This document shows, piece after piece, positions 22,961 through 33,815 of a stretch of 64,000 nt of DNA (positions are counted from its first letter, which is position 1; each line of letters begins with the position of its first letter). Location: positions 29,885,935 to 29,949,934 of the forward strand of contig NW_025336598.1 in assembly GCF_004798865.1 (NCBI RefSeq). The letters run 5' to 3'. Source of the DNA: Varanus komodoensis. Its lineage: Eukaryota > Chordata > Lepidosauria > Squamata > Varanidae. The position numbers were made by a program, and so were the translations under genes. The notes under the pieces are model-generated. The model saw only the letters and a list, made by a program, of their open reading frames with translations. It did no database searches and had not been told where the DNA came from.

Positions 22961-25519
22961 CCAATGATAAGTAATGAACCTTTTAAAATTTGCACATAAA
23001 CACACTTGCACCATCAACTTTTGCCATTATGGAACAGACAAAAATGTTAACAGGTTTGTCCCAAGGTATTTATTCATTTGCCTATTATTGCTGAAACCTT
23101 GTGGTCCAGGCAAAAAAATCTCTGTCAAAACTGTTTTAACAGCACACAGCTATGCATGCTTACTCAGAGGTCAGATATAGTGGGTTCAATAGGGCTTACT
23201 CCTAGGCAAGTAAGTATAGAACTGGAGCCTAAATTTGCTACAAAGATAAGTAATCATCTACCAGTTAGTCAGACAAAACATTTTAAATATTATTTTTTAT
23301 TACATACATCGCAGAACAAGCATTGTCCTGAATGTCGATTCTGCAACATCTGCTTGCACTTTTGTTTTAGTTGTGTGGAGATGTATGCAGATTCAAATCA
23401 ATTATCATTCATCTGATTAATTTACAAAGATTCCTTTAATTGGATGACAGCCCTGATCTTTCTCTCTCTGTAGGCATGCAGCAGTTACTTTTATTAGCAT
23501 AACTTTGCAGCCCAAATGTGGTAGCAATGTCCCCTATATTATCCAGGTAAAGGAGGTTACCTGGGATTATCCAGACAATTCTCAAACTGTTCAAGACTGG
23601 CAATTTAATTAGATAGGGAAAGGTTAAGAAAACTGAACACATTCATTTTCTTTGAATAGCTGAGATCAGGTATTCTATGAGAAACAGCAGGAGCAGAAAA
23701 CAATTATTCCTTGACCCAAGGAGGGAAGCCAAAGGATAGCAGAAGCATAAATTTAGATTGAACAACAACAGTTAGGAAATTGAACCTGTTGCCCAGGAAA
23801 GCAATGTGATCTCTGATCACTGGAGGTTTTATGGAAACCTGATAGAATCTCAGTAGGAGACTTTTGGTACTGAATTTCCTGCTCAGAGCTTAGATTGGAT
23901 GATGCCTGCCAGCATCTTATGTTTCACTGAATCTACTGGATTTGAATTTGTGATTCTGGGTGGTAAGCAGAAATGTCAAGCCGAGTTAAATGAAATACTA
24001 TGAAATGACACTATAAAAACATCTTGTGGATCTAGGACACTAAGAACGCACATGAGTAACTTGAGAAACTAAGAACAGGAATCTGGCCACTCAGATCTTG
24101 ATATTAGTGTTTGGTTTTAAGTGACGAAGAGCAAGATGCAAAAGGAGAAGTCTATTCATCAGCATCGCACACTGATTACTGCAGCTTATTCTACCAGTGT
24201 ATATCCAGTGCCCATTACTGAGATGTACCTATACTGCAGTATTCTTCTTCTTTATGCCAGGCAGCTACCATAAATGGGTCCTTATTTTCTCCTTCTTCAA
24301 GGGCAGATCTGATAAAATCTTAATTGGATTCGAAGGTACATGATTGGGTATGTGATCCATAGTATGTCATGGCATGACCAGATATACCAGGAACATTCAT
24401 GTGGATGGTTTCTTGAGTTGAGAGAGATCTACTTGATGGAGTATCTTCCCAGAGCATTCTTTCTTTCCAGTGGGAGAGTGGCGTTGTGAAAAATCTCTTC
24501 TTGATATCTCAGGCACTATAGAAACATTGCTAACAACAGTTTGCAGGCTGAAGTAAACAGCTTTGCAGGAACGGTTCTCTAGAACTAAATGGCTGTAGTC
24601 TAGATGACTTGTTGGCAGTGAAGGGTGTATGTATTTGTTCAGGGATTAGACATGCTGTTTATAAACTATGAACCCAAATCACCAGCTTGAAACAGGCCTG
24701 AAAAAACTAAGAGGAATAGTGTCTACATTTCACACAATAAACAGGTTGGGATCTTAGATCTGGATAATTGGGCCTTTAGGGTCACTAGGAACCCAAATCC
24801 TGAAAGGACTTGAAATACTTCTGTTCATTTTTCTAATGATATGCTAGATATGTGATCATTAAATGCTGCACACATGGCACTATGAAGAAACTTGTGCAAG
24901 AAAAGATTGCTTTGCAAATGGTAGAACTGATCATAACTGTGTTGCCTGGAAGGACTAATCATGGCCATGCAGAAATCTCATGGGAAGCAGAAAATGATGA
25001 TGAAATGAAATCTCAGACTATCTAGAAGATATGGAGAGTCACACCTGAATAGTGAGGCTGCCGGCTTTAAAGGGGGAAGTGTGGAAGACTGGAGATGTCT
25101 CTTGGTTTTCTTCCTTTTGTGCTTGAGTGATGGAGTATGAGTTAATGCAATACTAGCAGTAATTATGTCAAAGCCTGAAATTCATTAGGCCTCAGAGATG
25201 GGAGGTGTTAGAAATAGTTCTGCTTGGGAAATTATGACTGAAGTGTTACTGAGAAGCTGCTGTGCACAAAAATACAAATTATCATGAGATAATGACTTGT
25301 TTGTTGCCTCAAAGGACCCACCCTCCACTACATCTGTACAATATTTGATTTCCACCCCCAAATTACTATACATGTCTGTATAAAAGCTTGAGGCAAGAAC
25401 TTTCCAGACTTGTTCAGAGGCCTGTCTCCCCACAGCACTGTATTTCACCTCATGAATTACTATACCCGGAAACTTGAGTGACCATTTTAATTCATACAGG
25501 CTATTTTTTCTTCCACACC
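22961..25519. other. AT-rich non-coding DNA with one small palindromic repeat
   Basis: A copy of the AAGTCCCA palindromic family lies at 23,151-23,230. Around 23,780-23,960 the text CACTGGAGGTTTTATGGAAACC and AGATTGGATGATGCCTGCC hints at an old CR1 3' end, too decayed to call firmly. The rest, to 25.5 kb, holds nothing that I recognise. Confidence 0.4.
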
Positions 25520-25811
25520 ACTTGTGACATTTATTTATTATTTTATTTATTTTATTAAAACATTTTTATGCCGCCCCATTCGCCAAAGCCTTGGGGCGGC
25601 TTACAACAATAAATTAAAATAACATTTTAAAATATATACATTAAAATACAAATATATGATATAAAACATACAATATAAAACAAGCCGCCCTGGCCAGATA
25701 AAATTCAATAATATTAACATTTAAAATACTGCTTAAATAAAAAGGTCTTCGCCTGGCGCCGAAAAACAAATAACGACGGCGCCAGGCGGACCTCTCTGGG
25801 GAGCGCATTCC

Positions 25812-25860
25812 ATTTATTTATTTATTTATTTATTTATACATACATACATACATACATACA
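25812..25860. repeat. Compound (TTTA)n(TACA)n microsatellite inside an L2
   Basis: A run of TTTA units passes into a run of TACA units. In the other antisense L2 at 47.84 kb the flanking words GCGCATTCCAT and GGCGCCACCG are almost adjacent, so the microsatellite is an insertion or expansion within the L2 coding end. Confidence 0.9.
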
Positions 25861-26250
25861 TAACTTAGGCGCCACCGTTGAGAAAGCCCTCCTCCGAGTA
25901 ACCGCCCTCCTAACTTCTTCCATGGAGGGCTCCCGGAGAAGGGCCTCTCCCGCTGATCTCAGGGGGCGGCTGGGCATATATGGATGTAAGCGCTCCTTCA
26001 GGTAACCAGGACCCAAGCCGTTTAGGGCTTTATAGGTCATCACCAACACCTTGAATTGGGCCCAGACTTCAATGGGAAGCCAGTGAAGCTGATGGAGGAC
26101 TGGAGTCATGTGAACATAATGTCCAGTCCCTGTCAGCAGCCTGGCAGCTCTATTTTGAACCAATTGAAGTATCCGGACCGTCTTCAAGGGTAGCCCCACG
26201 TAGAGCGCGTTACAGAAGTCAAGACGGGAAGTCACCAGCGCATGAGTCAC
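25834..26250 (-). pseudogene. L2 ORF2: C-terminal domain
   Basis: The frame resumes as THALVTSRLDFCNALYVGLP, then QNRAARLLTGT and KALNGLGPGYL, the conserved C-terminal region of L2 proteins. The normal ending (NALPREV..) is replaced by residues read from a TACA microsatellite (MYVCMYV), so the end of the protein is lost. Confidence 0.9.
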
Positions 26251-27020
26251 TGAGTCACTGTTGCGAGGCAGTCGTACTCCAGATAGGGGCGCAGCTGATG
26301 AATCAGCTGAAGCTGGAGGAAAGCGCTCCTCGCCACTGCTGTTACCTGAGCTTCCAGTGAAAGCTCCGGGTCGAGGAGCACTCCCAAGCTGCGGACCTTG
26401 TCCCTAAGAGGGAGTGCAACCCCGTTCAGGACAAGGTTCAATTCACCCTCTCCGAAGCCCGATCCGCCAACCAACAGGACCTCCGTCTTGTCTGGATTGA
26501 GCTTCAGTTTATTGGCCCTCATCCCGCCCATTACCTCGGCCAAGCACCGGTTCAGCACAGCCACTGCCTCACCTGGATTGGTGGAAAACGAGAGGTAGAG
26601 CTGGGTATCATCAGCGTACTGATGGTTCCGCAGCCCACACCTCCTGATGACCTCTCCCAGCGGTTTCATGTATACGTTGAACAGCAAAGGGGACAAAATG
26701 GACCCCTGTGGTACTCCATGGCATAGCTGCCATGGCGCAGAGCCATAGTCCCCCAGTACCACCTTCTGGAACCGGCCATTGAGATAGGAGCGGAACCACT
26801 GCAAAGCAGTGCCTCCGACCCCCAATCCCACAAGCCTATCCAGAAGGATACCATGGTCAATGGTATCGAAGGCCGCTGAGAGGTCCAGGAGAACCAACAG
26901 GGATGCACTCCCCCTGTCCTTCTTCCCTGCACAGGTCATCGTACAGGGCGACCAAGGCAGATTCAGTACCGTACCCGGGTCTGAAGCCGGACTGCAATGG
27001 GTCCAGATAATCAGTTTCAT
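26247..27020 (-). pseudogene. L2 ORF2: reverse transcriptase core
   Basis: This frame, shifted relative to the upstream one, carries LSAAFDTIDH, GVPQGSILSPLLFN, QYADDTQLYLSF and KLKLNPDKTEVLLVG, that is, reverse transcriptase blocks including the YADD metal-binding motif. It ends early (CLATVTQ then stop), where an 8-bp duplication of AGTGACTC has shifted the frame. The + strand copy at 42 kb reads straight through the same place. Confidence 0.9.
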
Positions 27021-28212
27021 CCAAGAGTGCTTGGAGTTGTCCCGCCACCACCCGCTCTAACACCTTGCCCAGAAACGGGATGTTGGCCACTGGTCTATAA
27101 TTAGTGGCCATCTCTGGATCCAGTGATGCCTTCTTCAGGACTGGTCGGACTACCGCCTCCTTTAAAGGGGCAGGCACCCGACCCTCCCTCAGAGAAGCAT
27201 TAACCACTTCCAAGATCCAGGTTCCAATCCCGTGCTTCGAATCATTTATTAACCAAGATGGGCAAGGGTCCAAAATGCAAGTGGTTGGACGTACTCGCCC
27301 AAGCACCTTGTCCACGTCATCAGGCCGCAGTAACTGAAATTCATCCAATAAATCTGGACCAGACGGCAGCGTTGGTGTTTCCTTTGAAACCTCTGAATCA
27401 ATAGTGGTGTCCAGCTCGTGACAAATCTGAGTGATTTTCTCCCTGGCAAAGTCGTCACAGCGGGCCTTTGAGGGTGGAATCAGGTCTTCCTTCGGACCTG
27501 GATGAACCAGGCCTTGCACCACTCGAAAGAGCTCCGCCGGACGGCATTGTGAGGAGGCAATGGAAGCGGAAAAGAATCTCTTTTTTGCCGCCCTCACCGC
27601 CACAGCATAGGCCCGATAGTGGGCTCTTAAGTGTGTTCGGTCAGATTCATCCCATGATTTCCTCCACCTACGCTCTAGTCGTCTCCCAACCTGCTTCATC
27701 GCCCTCAATTCAGGAGTATACCAAGGGGAAGAGCGGGCTCTGCCCGGTGGGAGAGGACGCTTAGGAGCGATCGTGTCTACAGCCCTGTTCATCTCCCCAT
27801 TCCACAGTTCGACCAGAGCCTCGACAGGAGCACCCGTCTTGTCAGCCGGAAACTCCCCCAGGGCCTTCAGGAATCCTTCCGGATCCATCCGGCTCCGGGG
27901 GCGGACCCACATAATCGGGTCCACACCCTTACAGAGGGAGAAGTTGCTCTCGAGCACAAATCTCACCTGTGAGTGATCTGACCATGACAGGGGAGTCAAG
28001 CATAAATTACTCACCCTCAGACCACCCTCTTCCTGCCCCGTCGAGAAAACCAGGTCCAGAGTGTGTCCCCGTTCATGGGTCGGGCCGGTGACATGTTGAG
28101 ACAGCCCCATGGCCATCATGGAGGCCATGAAGTCCTGAGCCGCCCCAGTCAGACTAGCCTCGGCATGGAGATTGAAGTCCCCCAGGACCAACATCCTGGG
28201 GGTCCTCAACAC
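26857..28212 (-). pseudogene. L2 ORF2: endonuclease end to start of reverse transcriptase
   Basis: This 451-codon open segment begins inside the AP-like endonuclease. Residues 11-16 are GDFNLH and residues 78-80 are SDH, the metal-binding and catalytic motifs of the family; LDLVFS precedes them at about 52-57. A linker follows, and then the reverse transcriptase N-terminal part with NYRPVANIPFLGKVLE at roughly residue 370-385 and FRPGYGTESALV near the end. The final residues are out of frame because of an extra base near 26,921-26,926. The missing N-terminal endonuclease shows that the insertion was 5' truncated. Confidence 0.9.
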
Positions 28213-29148
28213 ATTTCATTTCAATGTGTCAACATTTCGAATTCACTGTTATCACATTTTTATCTCATTTGAGGTGAACAGAAAAACTTTTTTTTTGAAC
28301 ATGTGATTTTATTGACACAAAAACTATTTAATAGAGCAAAGTAAGGAGTGGCAATCTGATTGGAAAGCTTCTTTCAGAAGACTTCTCTCTGGAACAAGCC
28401 AGATATATGGATGGGTGAACAAGACAGTTTTTGTGATTGCCCAGATTCTTTGAACATCAATATGAAGTTTGTCTTGCCTTGTTTCCCACATTCACTCATG
28501 CTCTTTTTTCATTTTGATGAAGTAGGAAAAATGCATGTTCTTAAAAAGTGAGCCAAAACCACATACTATTCCTCAAAGAGTAACACGTGAAAATGTGTAA
28601 TTTAAAATATGAAAACTTTAAGAAGTGCACATTTCTTCAAGTACAAATGCAAGTTCAGGAATATGCAGATGTATTCCATGAAGATGCTCTCCTGCTCACA
28701 TTCAGGGCTATGAACATTAAGTACATTCTAATATAACCCTAGTCCCTCTGTTGCTTGCATTAACTGGAACAGTGTGTGGCATTCAGCAGAAGCATCCCAC
28801 TGATGGAAGGGCTCCTTCCATCCATGGGATATTTGAAACATGGGTGAGAAATCCATTTGGCTTAAAGAGAACTTATTGAATGGGCACTTCCTGAATCTGA
28901 CATGAATGGAAAGAGAGTCATACAGCAATACTTGTTCTTTTGCTATTTCTGCACTATAGTTTACAAATGAAAACACGCACACAAAAACTGCCACCCAAAT
29001 GTAAACTAAAGCACATTAAATTAGGGGAAATCACTTGAAAAATAACTGTGTCTATTACAAAACATACAGAAAACTCTATGTAACAGGCATGTTAGGAGAA
29101 ATGAACATAAAAAGTATATGAATTTTCATGTAAATTTTTAATTTTTAG
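28213..29148. other. AT-rich non-coding DNA, no recognised feature
   Basis: Nothing here can be named. If the exon at 29,149 is real, this is its upstream intron. Confidence 0.4.
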
Positions 29149-29287
29149 GTGCAAACTAGATTGCAACAGGATAGAATGAACCCAATGTCCCAACAAATGA
29201 ACAAGTGTTCAGAATTAAACGTCAGAGATTTGTCCATGCCTGCTTTAGATCTAGTAGAAGTTTTTGCCAGGCTGGACAGGAGAGAAG
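29149..29287 (+). CDS. Candidate internal exon of an unidentified host gene
   Basis: A T-rich tract ending in TTTTTAATTTTTAG is followed by 139 nt that stay open in one frame and end in GAGAGAAG before GTAAATTC, a usable splice donor. The 46-residue peptide is protein-like and not repetitive: it contains NPMSQQMNKCSELNVRDL and PALDLVEVFARLDRRE. Length and phase (0 in, 1 out) are normal for a vertebrate internal exon. I do not recognise the protein. No second exon in compatible phase was found in the window, and an open frame of this length between an AG and a GT will arise by chance in 64 kb, so this stays a candidate. Confidence 0.28.
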
Positions 29288-32200
29288 GTAAATTCACTGA
29301 TTCTCTCACTCCCCTGCATTCCACTGTGCTTCCAGTGGACTGTAGGGGAACTGGGAGTTACTCAAGAAGAGTGGAAGAGGGAAGGAAAAGTTAGTGAAAA
29401 CTGCCTTCCTCTCCTCCTTTGTGCATTCTGAGTGGAAGTCTATTGTGGGCACTACTGCCAGCAGATGTAAGCCATGATTTCTACAAAAATCAGTAGTTAT
29501 GCCTTTTAATATTTACTACTCCAGAATGTTGTTTTCCATGTTAATCTGGGATCTGGTAAATTGTTTCACATGTTATCACCCCTTAAAGTCACATAATTCT
29601 TATTTAGTACAATATATCATGACTTGACAATCCAAATTGAAAATAAGCTATTCTTTTGGAAACATGTTACTATCTTACAACAGAAATCATCTGACCAAGT
29701 CATATTTTTCAAGAACAAAAGCAGAAAAGAAAATTGGAATGCTTCCTATTCTAAAAGCCAGACTCTGATTGCAGTTTTGCAGTCCAACAGTTTACACTTT
29801 ACGTTTCTATTTAGCCTTTTTCATACTCTCATACTACATTGGAGATACGGATGCTAACAATATTTTGTCCTTCTTGAGAGGAGGGAGTTACCATGAACAT
29901 ACAGTCTAACTGACAAAAGAGATTCATTTCAAGCCTTTATTAGATATTCACAACCTATAAATATGATGGTAACTTTAACAACCTGATCCTAAAGCCATTT
30001 CCCAGAACGAAGTCCCATCAGTTTCAACAGAGCCTACTGTAAAAGTGAGATCGTACCACCAAAGCGGTGCAATCCATCACTGGCTTTTGCATATGGGCTA
30101 ACAAAGGGCCTTCAAGCCTTGAAACCATAGCTAAACTAACAAACATAAATGAATTATTATTGATGGCAGGAATCAGTAAATTGATCATAAACTCTCACGA
30201 TCCATTTGTCTCTGACCATTGCTGACCATTAGCGTGTTCAAAGCAGCCCTTATTTTGTAACTTTTATCTCATCCGACCTTTTGTGAGTGGTTCACAAAAG
30301 CATAATGGAGTGATGATCGTCATGGTAGCCCTAAACCCACTTTCTCAGGAGTAGGCCCCATGGAACTCACTGGGACTTACTTCTGAGTAGACATGTAGAG
30401 TTGCACATTCAGAGGGTGGTTTAGATTACTTCCAAATTGAAATAGTTCTGTTCTTTGTGTGTTTTGTGTACAGTGTCAGCTAGAGGAGAATATGGGTATA
30501 TAAGGCAAGTCTGTCCAAGGCTTGTCCCTCAAGGGAAGGAGAAGGGGAACAGGAAGTACACTCAGCAGCTGTCGCTCTGTATTGGTGGCTTTGTTTCTGT
30601 GCACATCCTTGGGATGAATAACTCTTGTGTTGCTGGGCATCCTGATGTTCAGTGTGATCGCGAGCACGGGGAAGGCCAAAGGGGCAACAGAGACTGAGTG
30701 CCCTGAATTATAATCCTAGGTAGGTCTGAAATGTCAACGTTTTCAGCATGGCTTATTCCCAAGTAAGCGTGTGGACATGACACAAGTTTGACAGGAATAC
30801 AGACCCCAGTGGCCATCCTGTGATGGTGAAGCCAGCCTGGTCTGCATAGATTCTGGAAAAAACAGAAGTGTATCTAGTGGACAAAACAGAAGCACAGGGG
30901 GAAATACCTATTTTATGCCCCCACATATGGGGCAGGATCCTTACTATTGATTTGGCACCAGGTCAAAATGCCATGCAGCCCAGGATTTTAAGCAGTTCAG
31001 TGGGTTGTATGGTTTGTTTGTTGTTTAACTAACCATTGTCTGATCATAAAAATTGTTTATCATAAAATTATAAGCAGGTCTGTTGTACATTCTTCTTGCC
31101 GCTACAGCAGCAAATGTGTTCTTTACCACATTTGCTTTGTCCAGCACCTTCTTTCTCCAATTTGCTGGCTAAACCAGGGGAAAACAAAGCAAAACAAAAC
31201 AACCCTCCTCTCAAAAGGGCCAAATTCCCACCAGCCAAATAGGGTTTTTTGGTTTGTTTTAACAATGCAGTGAATGATTTATTTTAAAGCTCTTGACAAA
31301 CAGAACGATGCAGCTACTAAAGAGCCCCTCTGACTTTTAATATCTCTTCCCTGAGACCTGCCTGACTTCAGTATGAGCAGCACTGGAATGCCAGATTGGA
31401 CCAGCCCTTGGGTGAGGCAGCTACCTTAGGTAGCAGATGCTGAGAAGTGGCAGCAAGATCTTGGACATGTGGGCCAGCTGCCCTGCCCTGCCCTGCGCTC
31501 CCTAAGCTAGCCTGCCACCTTCAGATGATATAGAGGATCTTCTCCCCTTGCCAAAAACAGTGGAAGAGAACGATCCAAGTACTAGTCGAGTCAGCTTCTG
31601 TGCATAGGATAGGAGGGGTGTCACTTTGTCCCTTGCCTCAGGTAGTCAAACCTTTTAAAGAAGAGCCATAAGAACACTTAATACCTGGACAGCAAGTGGA
31701 ACATGCAAGCTCACTTGGTCACAGCCTTCCATGCTATGATGAGCTGCATTTCTCCTCAAATTATAATAGTTATTCTAAATTGGCATGTATACATATAAAT
31801 AAGCATATGTAAATCTCACGGACATCAGTGACTTCTTTTGTCCTCTTTCTTGAAGGTCGATTTGCTCCTCTGTAGCGATTCATAAGTGACTGGAAAATGG
31901 GAAATACTACTTCTGAAAAGATGCGGAATCTTTTTCGCACCAGACATTTGGCTTTCCAGAGAGGCTACATAAGCCAGATCTACATATTCAAAAATGGGGG
32001 GAGGGGTCTGTTTTAACCATGTTCTTTATCACTTGCCGACTGCAACATTAAAGGATGAGTGGCAAAACCAAATACCCTGTCCTAATTCTCAGTATGTGAA
32101 TTCAGTGCATACATTCCACCGTTCTGCAGGCAGGATCAAATCTGTATAACATACTCTCAGTCTTTAGCCGTCCATGATATTAGCAACACTTTTTGGAGAG

Positions 32201-33450
32201 CCGACTGAGGCAATGTCAGATCTCTATATAATATACCAACTCTATGTAATCTTGCTTGCGGTTTTCCGATTCACTTTGATTTTTCTGCTTCTCCTTGCTT
32301 ACTGCAGCAAGTATGCTTTAATTACTGATTATTTATATGCTTTTTAATATTCTGTAAGCCTCTTTGAGTGACTCTTTTAAAAAAAGTGGGAGGAAGCATA
32401 GTATGATTTTCTTACATTTAAAAAAGTATTGAAAGACCATTTTATAAGAAGGACTAGAACACACAAGCAAAAAGAGATCCTACCATTTAACCTGCACCAG
32501 CCAATGTCTAGATAGAGCTATGTGGAAGTATCCCGTGCTGTTTGATTCCTAGGCCTGGCAGTAGCTCCCAGCCTGTGCGCATGCCCACACCATGCGGGAG
32601 GGTCCAGCAGGGTGACGCCTTGCCCGTGTTCCCGCTAGAGGCGCACACAGCACGAAGGAGGGAGAGCTGCCATAGGTAGGAGGGATCAGCCCCGTTCAGG
32701 GGCCCCACTTTGCACAAACGGAAGCACTTCCAAGAAAACTTAACACCGCATGCAAGTCCATGCATCAATTTATTTTTTTTTACCCTGCTTGACAGTCTTT
32801 CTAGACAACCATTTTCGGCATACGAGTACTTTTAATAGAATGCGACCAGTTGTGTCAAATGGTAAGCAGTGATTTTCATAATTCAGAGAGCAGCCTCTTA
32901 GGAGAACAAGACGACACCTAATTTGTTTAACTGAAGACAACATGACACTGGAACCCCCGAGAGCTGAAAATGCAACCCTCAATCCCGACATTTCCTAATC
33001 TTTGACATTCTTTCCCATTTAGAATCCTTATTATTCATTTCAACAACATTTCTATGACAACAAACCCATTAGGAGGTGCAATGCTACATATCAGATAATA
33101 ATACATTCATTTCCAGCATTCTGCTATCCTAGGCAAAGTTGGCATGATCTACCCACTGGTAGCCTGACAGGGGCATTTGCAGTGAAGTAGCTGTCCTTCC
33201 CTACAGAGCTCTTCTTGATCTTCACATCTCCATTTTGAAAAAAAGGGTGTAAAAGCACTATATTCTTCATAGTGTTTTCAAAATCTGTATAACTGTAATA
33301 TATTTCCTAGGACAGCCGAAAGAACACACACACACACATATTTTGGAATGCTCCAGACTTCTTCAATCAGATGAAGTATTGCAAAAAGCATGGGACAGAT
33401 GGGTACGTGGCAGATGTGGCAGGGGGAAGCTGAATGGCCAGTGAAGTCTC

Positions 33451-33490
<40 letters not shown>

Positions 33491-33611
33491 CTGGTGGTAA
33501 GATCTGGAGAAGTTGATACTTGCACTTGCTTTGTAATCTTTATCTTTCGTGATCCTAACCAATGTAAGGATGTTGGATTTTTAATTATGGTCCACACATC
33601 TGCTTTCCTCT
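29288..33611. other. AT-rich non-coding DNA with small repeats
   Basis: A copy of the AAGTCCCA palindromic family is at 30,328-30,407, and an AC microsatellite is at 33,325-33,341. A 39-codon frame starting MGNTTSEK at 31,896 is noted in the findings. A GC-rich patch with CpGs at 32,560-32,720 has no known match. No gene is called. Confidence 0.4.
33451..33490. repeat. (TG)n microsatellite
   Basis: ATATATA passes into about fifteen TG units and ends in TATGT. The frames read through it (VCVCVC or THTHTH) are artefacts. Confidence 0.95.
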
Positions 33612-33815
33612 ATAATGGTAGAATGGATAGACCTGGACTGTGGAGGCCTGGGTTTAAACCCCACAAAAATATGGTTCTCACAGTGTGGTTCTGGGCCACC
33701 CATGATCTCTTAACTGAATGTTTTCAGCAATACAGGCTTACAAAAGGAAAATGGGCTAATTTCCATGCTCCTGTATGAGCAACTTGGAGGAGGAAGGAAG
33801 GATACCAATGAGATG
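33612..33815 (+). mobile_element. tRNA-derived SINE, sense, decayed
   Basis: ATAATGGTAGAATGGATAGA and GGCCTGGGTTTAAACCCC stand in the positions of the polymerase III A and B boxes. GGTTCTGGGCCACCCATGATC matches the 'gacttTGGGCCAgtcac' core block. The end GAGGAGGAAGGAAGGATACC matches the usual 3' portion, although the A-rich tail is lost. The element is of the same type as the SINE at 9.76 kb. Confidence 0.7.

Larger units (their letters stand above)
25520..28212 (-). mobile_element. L2-clade LINE, antisense, 2.7 kb, 5' truncated within the endonuclease
   Basis: On the minus strand this copy runs from the last third of an AP-type endonuclease through a complete reverse transcriptase to a 3' UTR and A-rich tail. 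The tail is seen as TTTATTTATTATTTTATTT at 25,529-25,550, followed by GCCGCCCC and GGGGCGGCTTAC. LLDLSAAFDTIDH and QYADDTQLYLSF place it in the L2 clade. The coding region is broken by a single-base insertion near 26,921-26,926, by an 8-bp tandem duplication near 26,245-26,265, and by a compound microsatellite inserted at 25,812-25,860, all judged by comparison with the + strand copy at 42 kb. The copy is not functional but is not very old. Confidence 0.92.

Noticed and set aside
23780-23960. CR1 3' end
   Set aside because: A few blocks resemble CR1 (CACTGGAGGTTTT, GATTGGATGATGCC), but the terminal repeat is missing and similarity is too weak to list as a feature.
25834-28212. Host reverse transcriptase or a retron-like system
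   Set aside because: LSAAFDTIDH, YADDTQLYLSF, the GDFNLH endonuclease motif and the A-rich 3' tail identify an ordinary L2 LINE.
33367-33778. Coding frames across 33.4-33.8 kb
   Set aside because: The frames are carried by a TG microsatellite and a SINE fragment.
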